Shown piece after piece: positions 46,216 through 56,879 of a stretch of 64,000 bases of DNA; the first letter of the stretch is position 1; each line of letters starts with the position of its first letter. Made by a program: the position numbers and the translations under genes. The notes below the pieces were generated by a model. The model did not search any database and was not told the origin of the DNA. It saw only the letters and a list, made by a program, of their open reading frames with translations. Origin of the DNA: Buxus sempervirens (lineage: Eukaryota; Streptophyta; Magnoliopsida; Buxales; Buxaceae); NCBI GenBank assembly GCA_947561395.2, contig OX387184.1, positions 34,214,766-34,278,765 of the forward strand. The letters run 5' to 3'.

Positions 46216-46730
46216 TATTTTGGCCTTGTGGGGCCATAGGAGATATATGAGCATCTAATCTTGCTAATTAAGAGTATTATGCATGATTTTGGCCTTTTGT
46301 GGATATATGTATAAAACACAAGTGATTACCTCCTTGGGTAAACTTCTTGGCATGATATTTGAGGCACTGATGATCACCAACACAAGGCTAAAGCCTTAGG
46401 TGAACTCCTTGGCATGAAGATTGAGGCCAAATATGCTGGATAAGTACCCTTTAAAAGTGCTTTGTGCACCAACATTCCAGTTGTGTCCTGGAATTCTAGC
46501 ATAATCATATGTTGATTGTGTATTGGCAAGTGGTAGTGAAAACTCCTTGCAGGATTTCTATGGAAATTGAAGGATTGACAATAAGATAACAATTCTTTAT
46601 TTCTGGGCATGATTTCACACAACGGCCTAGGCCCTGTGGTATTTTCGACCTGGAATTTAGAATAGTATTTTATTGGTTAATTCAGAACAAATTCTCAAAA
46701 ATTTGGGGTGTGTGTATATGCATATTGAAC

Positions 46731-47640
46731 ATGTCTCGTAATGCGCACTCTTTTGTGAAAGTGATAATGGCTTCAAAGTAAATCGTTGCCGATCTCAACA
46801 AGGGAGAGAAACTGGATGGGAAGAATTATGATATCTGGCGCAGGAAGATCTAGTACTTGCTTGAAGAACAGGATGTGCTTGAGACCCTAACCCACAGCTT
46901 GACCTACCCTCAAGAGGCTGAGGGAATATCTACAGCTCAACACCGGAGGAATGAGGAGGCTTATTCAACCTGGGCCAAGAAAGACCGATGTGCCAAATTC
47001 ACCATGTTGAGTAGCATGCACAATGATCTCATTGGTGAGATCAAGGGTTATACAACAGCCCAGGACATGTGGAATTCCCTTCGCCTTGCATTCGCGGGAA
47101 CTTCAACCACTAGGTTGCAGGCATTGACTCTAAAGTTTGATACTTATAAGATGTCTCCCAAAGACACGATGATCGAGCATCTTAGGAAAATGTCTGTCAT
47201 GATTCGTGACCTGAAATTTGCTGGCAATAATCTTAGTGATGAGCAGTAGATCCTAGCAGTTTTGAGATCCCTTCCTGACTCTTGGGAGCATATGAAGCTC
47301 ACGATGACGCACAACGAAAGTATTAAGACTTTTGTCGACCTATAATGTCATCTAGAGCTGGAAGCAGAGAGGCGGGGTGCAACAGCCAAGCCATTCATTT
47401 ATTTGGCTGAACCGGTGCAGTGTAAAGGTTATAAACCTAAGTGCAAGTGTAGAGGCAATGCCCAGAATCAAGAGGGTAAGGATCCAAACTCCAAGAGGGT
47501 GGCAAGAAGAGGAAAGCAACACCAAGGCAAGCGAGGAAAGAAAGAAATCTCAAAGATCAAGTGCTTTAACTGCAAGACCTTTGGCCACTTCGCTCGGAAT
47601 TGTCCTGAGCAGAAGAAGGTTAGAATTGATTCTCTCTCTC
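46731..47640 (+). pseudogene. Copia element 2 gag
   Basis: An in-frame ATG at 46731 precedes LNKGEKLDGKNYDIWRRK, a copia gag start, then AQDMWNSLRLAFAGTSTTRL and LTLKFDTYKMSP of the UBN2-type domain. The zinc knuckle CFNCKTFGHFARNCP (CX2CX4HX4C) is intact near 47560-47610. In-frame stops at about 46776, 46851, 47248 and 47343 break it. At 46851 and 47248 the expected residue is glutamine, so a CAG to TAG change is likely. In a live element this protein forms the virus-like particle that packages the RNA. Confidence 0.85.
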
Positions 47641-47679
47641 ATCTACTAGTATGTACTGAAGTGCTAGTTACTCATTCAC

Positions 47680-48510
47680 ATTCTGTGTGGATTGTGGATT
47701 TAGGAGCAAGCAGGCACATAACGAGAGATCGAGGAGGGTTCGTAGACTACAGGCAATTACCATCTGGAAGTCAGAAGGTCTACATGGGGAACCGTTCGAG
47801 TGTGGATGTGCTTGGTGTTGGCATGTACCTACTTATGACTGGAGAAAATCAATCATTGATGCTCCATGATGTTCTCTATGCTCCTGAGATTCGTCATAGT
47901 TTGGTCTCAGTAGTTGAATTAGCTAGGCTTGATTTTGATGTTTCTTTCAGTAAGGATTCATTTGTTATTAGTTATGATGGTGTTAATGTTGCTAAAGGGT
48001 TTGTAAATGTTGGTTTATATTGTTTGAATATAGTTTCAGACTTTAATTCTTCTCTTTATTTGGTTAATTCTGATGATGATGCGACAACTTAGTCTTTACT
48101 ATGGCATGCTAGACTGGGCCATATTGGCCAAGATGGATTAAACAGGTTGGCTCAAGCAGGTCTTTTGGGATCACTCGCCAAAGTTAATCTTCCTCTTTGT
48201 GAGGATTGTCTAGCAGGGAAGTCAAATAGAAAACCCTTCGGCAAAGCAAAAAGAGCAACAGAACCCTTAGAACTGATCCATTTTGACGTGTGTGGACCAA
48301 TCAATGTCAAATCCCGACGAGGGGAGTCCTACTTCATCACATTCATAGATGATTACACACGATATGGATATGTTTTCTTGATCTCGCATAAGTTTGAAGC
48401 ATTAGATTGCTTCAGGAGTTTCTTGGCTGAGGTCAAAAATCAGTTAGAGAGGAACATTAAGTTCTTAAGGACTAACAGAGATCGCAAGTATTTGTCTGAA
48501 CTTCTCCAGG
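47680..48510 (+). pseudogene. Copia element 2 protease and integrase N-terminal part
   Basis: The protease region has WIVDLGASRHI: the catalytic D-S/T-G triad reads D-L-G, codon TTA at 47700-47702, so the protease would be inactive. The pre-integrase HHCC motif is complete: HARLGH, then CEDC about 30 residues on. The integrase core begins ELIHFDVCGP with the first D and YFITFIDDYTRYGYVF with the D-D pair region. The usual DRGGEY block is changed to TNRDRKYLS. A stop lies at about 48090. The gene is cut at 48510 by a Tat-like LTR; the segment with the catalytic glutamate is missing. Confidence 0.85.
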
Positions 48511-48829
48511 TGTGGGCGGGGCCGCACGGCGGGGCGCACGGGAGGTGCGTGCCTCCAAATGGGTAAATCAGGAAATCGGAGTTGCCACTGCCTGTTGGGG
48601 TGCAGGCAGACACCTAGGTACCTATGAAGGTCTATTTGAATGGTATGCAGCTTTTTGAGATTCTGACTAAGGTCTTGGTTACGGTCCGGGGAAGTCCTAA
48701 GACACCCCGATCCGCCCCATCGGTTGACGGGTCCCTCAGGTCTCCCTGGTTCGAGTCAACTTGATCTAACTCACCCTACTCCTAAGCCAATCATGCACAC
48801 TTTTTTTTAAGTCTGGGTGGGGACCATCT

Positions 48830-51800
48830 TGTAAGACCCCGAATTTTTCCGAATTAATAATTAATATTATTGAGGGTTTTAATTGATGGGAATAATTTAT
48901 TAATGTAGGTGATATCGTTATTAGTGGAGATTAGGAGTCTGGAGCAGATCCAACCGTCTGATTGGGAGTTATAACAGTAAGATCGATATTTTAATCTAAA
49001 TATATTTTAATTGGGTGATGTGCATCAAAATTGTTGTGCGTTAGTTGCGTGGGATCAGAGAGTATATATACATGTTAAATACCCTAATGAAATACAAGGG
49101 AAATACCTAAACGTATTTTTCTCATATTCGTCAGCCGCAACGACCAAGAGAGAGAGAGACCGAGAGCGACCAGCGAGTGGGAGAAGAGAAGAAGAAGAAG
49201 AAGAAAGGAAGACCAGGTTTCTTCTCGCTCTGAGACTTGTTTTGCAATCGTATAGAGGTGTGAGTGTTGCTGTTCAGAAGAGAAGTAGAGGAACGCACGT
49301 TCAAGAGGTGGGTAGCATCGATTTTACATTCGTTTTGTGATCGTAGGATTAATCGATTCGTGTTGCATGTTTTTGTATTGTATTTATATGTATTTAGCAT
49401 GATAAAGATCTTATATGTATGTTAGTACTGATTAGAACATGAAAAATCGAGTTTTTACACACTGTATGGCCGATTTTGGGAGACAGCCGACCTTTTTGTG
49501 CTCAACGATCCTCAGCGCTCCTAGGCGCTAGTACAAAGAGTTTGACCACCGTCGGAAACTAACTAATTTGTTGTCGGCACTGATTTTTGAACTACCGCTG
49601 ACCTAGACCGCCTGAGCGATCCTAGGCGATCCTAAGCGCTCAGTGCCGAAAATCCAATTTTTGCAAATTTAATCCCTGATTCAATTCTAAACCATTTTAA
49701 ACCAATTTTAATCATTAATTAAGATGTTTTAAGACCAAAATAAATTACCAATTACCTGTTTTACAGAAAAATAAAAATAGGGAAGTATTTAGGGTATTAG
49801 TTGTCGAGTTTTGTAACTAATGAGAAAACCTAAGTTTATATCCAATAGACTTACAAATTTGGAATAAATAACTATGAGACATGTAAATTTATATTATCAA
49901 CCAGATTATTATATTAAGGATTTCCAGATCAAAATTTCAAACCAAGTTAACCTGGTATTGAGAGAAATTACAGATTTAACCTTTATATGCCCCTAAGCAC
50001 TATTATTTACAGAAATATTAGTCCTTAGGGATTTTTGGTGTCTAGTGGGTATAACTAGTTATGGATCGATAGTTTTGGCTAGATAGCTAAGGGATATTTC
50101 ATTTGGGTTGAGTTATTCCCTTGTGTGAACACGCTTCCTTTGCATGTTGGGTTGCTCTAGAGGGTCCTATGTTTGGAGGGACACCCCGGTGTTCTGCTGG
50201 TGATTCCCTGTACATGTGGATAAGCAACCATCTCCATGTATTGATTCGGTGCTGCATGCTGGTGGTTCATGCCAACTCGGTTGAGTCGTGTGCAATAAGT
50301 CAATGACTACGGCTCTTATCTAAGGAGATGTCTCAAGTTTGAGTATCATTAGTAGCGTCACCCTTAAGCCGCACGGTGGTATAGCATATGGTTGAGAGTC
50401 GTCTCTGTAAAACCCCGAATTTTCCTTAAATAATTTAATAAATTAATAAATAATATCCTTGGGAGTTAGAATTGATGGAAATAATTTGTTAACGTATGTG
50501 AGCGTGATATCAGTGGAGATTAAGCGTTAGATGCAGATCCGACCGTCTGATCGAGAGATATCAAGGTATGATTAATATCTTAATTTTGAGGAGTATGATT
50601 GGGCATGTGTGTGGAGTCTTATGCAGGTAAGTTGCATGGAATCGTAGGTATATATATACACTAAAATAACCTAAAGGAATACATTTGGAATACTTACCGT
50701 ATAGAGTGGGTATTGAACAGCCGCAAGGAAAGGTCGCGCGACCGAGAGCAACTGGCAACCAGAGGAGAAGAAGAAAAAGAGAAGAAGAAAAGAGAGGAAG
50801 AGGGAGGTCTGTTCGTGTGATCTCCATTGACTCAGATTAGTTTTTCTTCCTTGAAGAAGAGCAGTTCGTTGGAGCAATCGTATAGAGGTAGGTGACACCG
50901 TTTTCTGTTCGTTTTGGTATTCACGATTGATTAATCTCCATTGTATGTTTTTATATGATATATTCATTTATTTAGTTTAATAACAATATTATATGTATGT
51001 TAGAATGATCTTGGACGTGAAAAATCAAGTTTTTAAACTGTTTATGTTCGTTTTTGAATGACCTCCGACCTTACTGTACTTGGCGATCCTCAGCGCTCTT
51101 AGGCGCTAGTACAAAATTTGAGACCGCCCTAGACCGCTAGACGACTTATCATCGGCGACCTAAATTGAACTACCGCTTACCTTAGACCGCCGAAGCGATC
51201 CTAGGCGCTCTGTGCAGAAAATGCAGAATTTCGTATTTTCAAACCCTGATTCAATTCCAAACCATTTTAGTCAATTTTAATCATTAATTAAGATGTTTTA
51301 AGACCAAAATAATTTATCAAATTTCCTGTTTTACAGAAAAATAAATTAGGGAGATATTTAGGACACTAGTTGCCAAACTTTGTATGAAACTGTGAAATCT
51401 AGTCTTTGGAAAACTTGACCTATTATTTGATTACCAGAACATCTCTAAATTACACTATAAACCAGATAATTATATAAAGAGATTTCATATCATAATTTCA
51501 ACTCAGTTAACCTGAATATTGAAGGAAATGTCATAGTTACCCTTTATATGTCGCTAGGCACCAACCCTTATAGAATTATTAGACTTTAGGGATTTTTGGA
51601 GTCTAGTGGGCATAGCTGGTTATGGATCCATAGTTGTGGCTAGATAGCTAAGGGATATTTCATTTGGGTTGAGTTTCTCCCTTGTGCGAGCGCGCTTCCT
51701 TTGCAAGTTGGTTTGTTTGGGAAGGTCCTATGTCTGGAAGGACACCCCGGTGAGCCGCTGGAGATTCCCTGTACATGTGGATAAGCGACCATCTCCATGT

Positions 51801-53667
51801 ATTGATTCTGGTGTTGTATGCTGGTGGTACATGCCAACTCTGATGAGTATGTGTGCAATAAGTCAGTGACTACGGCTCTTGTCTAAGCTGCGCTGCATGA
51901 GACTTGAGTATCATTAGTAGCACTGCTCCTAAGTCGCACGGTGGTATAGAGTTTGGTCGAGAGTCATCTCAAAAGGTTTATCTATCTTTGTGAGTCCTAC
52001 AATGACACTAAAATCACAAATAACATGTTGTTACTGTTGCATACATGCTGGAGGCATGTAATTGGTATATTGGTTGGATGTGACTGTTTAGTGCATCCTA
52101 GTAACGTATGTATTATGCTATTGATTCCTGTTATTGGATTCCTATAATAGAACTTGCTGAAATTTATATTTAGAACTGTTTATTATACTGTTTTTTATTC
52201 ATGATCGATACGAAAGGTTATACGAGCCTGTTTAGTCGAGATTGCTTAATCGTGCATGAACTGTTATTTTATTTATATGAACTATTTAAACATGCATGTG
52301 TTACCTAATAGGATATTTGTATCTCACCCTATCTTTATCTCATTTTTCAGCTGATACGCGAGAAGGGGATCATAGTAGTGATTTCCAGGGAGAGCTAGCT
52401 GATTATTCGCTGGAGGAGTACTATTATCCGGATTTGGTCTGAGGTTGTGGATTGATGTGGATTTAGTTATTTTGATCAGATTATTATTCATTTTGGTTTG
52501 ATGTATTAAAGAGATGAGAGATTAGTGACCCTTTTATTTTACCAGACTTTAATATTGATTTTGATGGTTAATTATATCTTAGTTTCTTGAGGATATTAGA
52601 CTATAATTCCACACATACATGTTCCGCACTCTAATAGTTAATTAATGAATGGATCATTTATTTCTTAGTCTGGTGTATTCTTGACGTTTATTTGATATGG
52701 GCCAGTAACATCTCGGATTTGGTTGATGAACTGAATTCGGGTTGTTACAGTAGCGAACCGGGTTCGGGTCGGATGTTGGTTTTGCATTGACCCGGGTTCG
52801 GGGCGTTACAGTCTCAAAGGTGTATCTTTTCTTTGTGAGTCCTACAATGATACTGAGATCACAAACACTTGCTATTGATACTATTCACATGCTGGAGGCA
52901 TGTATTTGATACTATGGTTGGATGTGACTGTTTAGTACATCCCGGTTTTATATTGGATTCTGTTGTTGATTTCTGAATTATGATCTTTGATATACATGAT
53001 ACTGTTCACTGATACTTAAACTGTTTTATATGCTGTTTTGTATTCCATGATCGTTATGAATGTTTATACGAGCCTGTTTACTCGAGACTACTTAATCGTG
53101 CATGAACATCTATTTTAGTATATATGAACTGTTTATAGCATGCATGTGTTGCCTACTGAGATATTCGTATCTCACCCTACTTATTTATCTTATTTTTCAG
53201 CTGATACGCGAGAGGGGGATCATAGTGGTGATTTCCAAGGTGATCTTGTTGACTATTCGCCGGAGGAGTTTTATTATCCTGACTTGATTTGAGGTTGAGG
53301 AGAGATGATTGATGAGACTTTAGACAATTTATTTTATTTATTCGGTTTTGATGTATCTGAGAGATTGAGTAATTAGAACCTTTTGATTATTACCAGACTT
53401 AAATGATAATTCGGATTGGATGGTTTATTTGACTTCTTTTTATGAGAATGTTAGACTACACTTCCGCATATTGATGTTTCCGCACTCTGATAGTTTATTA
53501 ATAAATGGATTATTTAATTCTTTAGTTTGGTTTATTATTGGTGATTGTTTGATATAGGCCCAGTAGCATCTCGAATTCAGTTGTTGAGCTGGATTCGAGT
53601 TGTTACAGTGGCGAACCGGGTTTGGGTTGGGTGCCGGTTTGCACTAACCCGGGTTCGGAGCATTACA
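48830..53667 (+). mobile_element. Solo LTR with CATCT target-site duplication, itself split
   Basis: It starts TGTAAGACCCCGAATTTTTC and ends GGTTCGGAGCATTACA. CATCT flanks it (48825-48829, 53668-53672). Without the nested LTR it is about 2.4 kb. Modules: TATATATA near 49056; donor-like GAGGTGGGTAGCATCG from 49305; GC tract with GATCCTAGGCG words at 49490-49650; GAGATATTCGTATCTC at 53158-53173; CAG at 53200 followed by CTGATACGCGAGAGGGGGAT. It is the same subfamily as 10451-12810. Confidence 0.92.
50406..52810 (+). mobile_element. Solo LTR (2405 bp) with GTCTC target-site duplication
   Basis: It starts TGTAAAACCCCGAATTTTCC and ends GGGTTCGGGGCGTTACA. GTCTC lies at 50401-50405 and 52811-52815. 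Modules: TATATATATA near 50648; donor-like GAGGTAGGTGACACCG from 50885; GC tract at 51060-51210; AGGATATTTGTATCTC at 52310-52325; CAG at 52350 followed by CTGATACGCGAGAAGGGGAT. It is the innermost and so youngest insertion of this stack. It closely resembles its host LTR 48830-53667. Confidence 0.93.
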
Positions 53668-55943
53668 CATCTGAAGAGGTGCGAGTCCCCTTTCCTTTTA
53701 GTTGATTTTATCTTTTTATTCCAAGTGATGTGGGTCTGTTATGGGCCCCGTTGGAAGGCCCTCTGGATGCTATGTTGGGCTTAAATCAAGCCCAAGTCCC
53801 GTTTGGGGTTACGTTGGATAACCCCATTTGTTGGGTTTGGTTATTTGGTTTTAGAGGTTAATTAAACATGTGAGATTAGTGGGTTCAGACTTTTAATCAG
53901 GCCCATTGGGCTTGGAATTGGCCCAAAGGATTTTCCAAGTTGCCCTTGGGGGCCCATCGTGGAATTGGACCTTGGTTCGGGCTGGTCGGGATGTGGGCCC
54001 CGTTGGGAGGCCCACAAAACCTTGTTGGGCCCAAGTCTCAAAGAGGAGGGCCTGGTTTGCCTAGAGGCCCTAAAGGGTTCAATCGATCTTATTTAAGGTG
54101 GGTCAGATGGGCCTAGGCCCGTGGAAATAGGATTCGGGCGTTTACCGGGTCTGTTCGCACATATAGTGCGGGCAGGCCTGATCCGCACTATGTTTGCGGA
54201 TCCAGCCCGAAACCCCAAAACACGAAAATCTGCAGGAGGTTATGGTCGCCTCTTCCCCTAGAGGCTTTGCGAACGGCCTTGGGTCTCTGAGTAGATCCAC
54301 AGTGGCTTCCACGCGCCATTCTTGGTTAGAAACACCATTTCTCTCTGATGTCCCAAGGAAGAAAAGAGTGGGGAAGCTTGGGGCTTCACCATCCTCCGAG
54401 AACAGGCACTTATGGTCAACGGTAGGGACTCTAGGCGTCCCTACTCCTGGGGTTAATGGAGAACCCCCTTTCTCCTTTGTGAAGGGGACAAAGCATGGCC
54501 CGAAAGGCCCTTATCACAATCCATTCGACCAGGCACGCAAGATACATGTAATCATCACATAGCCAAGCACCTTAAAACAGATAATAGAAATAGACAGGCA
54601 TGCAAGCAACCCTATGAGACTCCACACAACATGACATAGTGAAAGATGCTAAGTAATCTATCATCCTTTTATAATATGATTGGTGTGTGTGTGTGTAACA
54701 TGGATCAAACAGTAAGTGGGGCCACACTAAAAATGAGGCTATCTATTGCTTCCTACTCATGTCTACATGAAGACGTGTGTGTGCAAGTGATGCCCATATG
54801 CACACTCTAAAGGTAACAAAAAAAACAGTAGGTACAAGGCAAGGTGGTTGTGTGTGATACCTCATGCTTTCATGCAAAATCAACAAAAGGGTAAGGACTT
54901 CATGAAATAAATATGCATGCAAGAGGGGTAATAAATAGCACCCATTAAATGAAGGGAAAGAGGGGGAGACTTTAGGGGTACAACAAAGGCAATAAGAGGA
55001 CAAACCCCTCTTTATAAAGATAAATCAGCAAAAAGAAAGAGAAGAAAGTAACTATTTTGGATACACCCTTTCTTTCTGCATGATTGGAGCTCTCCTTTCA
55101 CGTTTTCGTACGGGGGTTCCCCTTACCATGGGGACTCCAGTGACATAAAAAATAAAGGAAATGGAGAGTAAAAGTAATAAAAGGAAGGCTTAAAATAGCC
55201 AAGAAAGAGACATGTTTAGAAAGACTTTATTTCAACATTATATTGAACAAAATACAGCAAATATTCTCACCTTGGTGTTACCTTTCCTCTTGGATGAGTG
55301 GTGGTTCTATTGTGGACGTAGAAAGCAGATTAATGATCTCCTTGGACTCCCAAAATAGCTTCCCCTTTTGTCCTCTTGTGAGTGGAGATGAGAGAAAATG
55401 AAGAAAAGTGAGGCTGGAAGGGTATTTTGGGTATTTGGGGAGGCTTAGGTGAATGGAGAATGGTTCATGGTGTTTTAGGTTACAGAGGGGCATGGGGAAG
55501 GAGGTGGAAGAGGAATCCCCCTCAAAGGGGGCTGTGGGCCCTATTTATAGAAACAAGGTCCGTCCGCATACTAAGTGCGGACGAATTTTCCTCATGCGCA
55601 ATCTCGGCGAATTTGCCAGCTGTTGATGTGGACGAATTTTCCTCGTGTAATGCGTCCGCACATGCTATGCAAACATGCACGTTTTAAATGTTTTGACTTG
55701 ATGTGACGTTTCCCTTATCCGATTTTTTATTTATTTTAAATTATAAAAGATGAGATATTTTTAGGAAAATTATTGTTTTATTCCCGATTTTTATTTGTCT
55801 GTCCTTTTTTGCTCCTTCGCCACGTGAGCAGTTTTTCCTGAAATTTTGAATTGCCATAACTCTCTCATCCGATGTCTGATTTTGGCAAACTCAGTGGCGT
55901 TGGAATCAGGACAAGATTCCCTATCCACTGAGCCAGCAGCATA

Positions 55944-56135
55944 TGTTCATGTACCTTCCCATCAGATTGGGAAATTAGGCCGTAGAGACTTAAAGTGCAT
56001 CTTTGTTAGGTACTCTGAGCACTCTAAAGGCTACGTGTTTGTACGTGAACGGGCTAATAGTGGTTTGACAAAGATTGAGTCTCGGGATGTGGATTTTATT
56101 GAGAATGATTTCCCAAGCAGGAAGAGATCTGTTGA
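55944..56135 (+). pseudogene. Copia element 2 integrase C-terminal fragment
   Basis: The frame resumes with AAYVHVPSHQIGKLGRRDLK and CIFVRYSEHSKGYVFVRE, the conserved block after the integrase core in plant copia elements, ending DFIENDFPSRKRS. Roughly 100 residues between this and YLSELLQ at 48510 are absent, including the catalytic glutamate region. It is cut at 56135 by the next LTR. Confidence 0.85.
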
Positions 56136-56879
56136 TGTAATGCCCCAAATCCGGGTCTTTTTTTTTTTTACTCGGATCAAGGCATTAACTTGTGGTACAG
56201 TACAATCAACTCAAAAGATAGAAAATAAAAGAAATAAGATTTATCAAAATTCTAGGAAGCTTAAATTATTCATTAGAACCTGAATCTTTCTATTACATCA
56301 ACTAATCAAATAAAAGGCAACTGCAATTTAACTAACTCTCAAACTCTACTAAATCACCTGATATTATACTAAGAAAATAAAAACACCTATATAAATATCC
56401 TACTCTTGCCTTCTGGATATTCTACACTTCAAGCCCACTATCAAACTAACCCAAAGCGTCCTCTCCAAGATCACCTGAAAACAAAATAAAACAAAACACG
56501 GGTGAGATACGAATATCTCAGTAGGTAACACTATGCATGAAAGAAAAACAGTTTATATATAAGGAAAATAACAATGGTTTCATGCTTGATAAGATAAGCG
56601 AGTAATCACAGTCGATAAGATAAACGAGTAATCACGGTACAAAATCAACATTAAATCAGTGTTCGAAATAAAGAAAGTTTATTATATAAATTCATTTCAA
56701 ATAGAGGGACAATGTATTATAAATCACTTCCACATGGTTTCCAATTTATTTCAATTAGTGTCTTCCAAGGAACAATTCTACATTTTATTCATGTTTCAAT
56801 AATATTCCATTTTAACAATTCTAATCAAGTCACAGTTACACCATTCAACCAAACTCTTCTTATTTAAATGAAATCATGT

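Larger units (their letters stand above)
48511..55943 (-). mobile_element. Tat-like LTR C, truncated, split by nested LTRs
   Basis: It begins TGTGGGCGGGGCC at 48511 and shares with LTRs A and B the GTTGCCACTGCC and GGTGCAGGCAGACACC blocks, read in reverse. After the nested insertion (48830-53667) it resumes at 53673 and runs to about 55943, where it stops in a TCCCTATCCACTGAG block without reaching the TGTAARCACC terminus seen in A and B. A donor-like AAGGTGAGA lies at about 55271-55263 and a TATA box (minus TATAAATAG) at about 55549. Hairpins include CGTCCGCA/TGCGGACG (55561-55583) and GATCCGCA/TGCGGATC (54180-54202). A deletion at its right end also removed copia sequence. Confidence 0.8.

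Noticed and set aside
45231-46237. Several overlapping open frames in the GC-rich copia leader
   Set aside because: Stop codons are scarce on both strands because of base composition. No domain is visible and the tract lies between primer site and gag.
54194-54562. Possible 122-codon gene
   Set aside because: It lies wholly inside Tat-like LTR C and has no recognisable domain.
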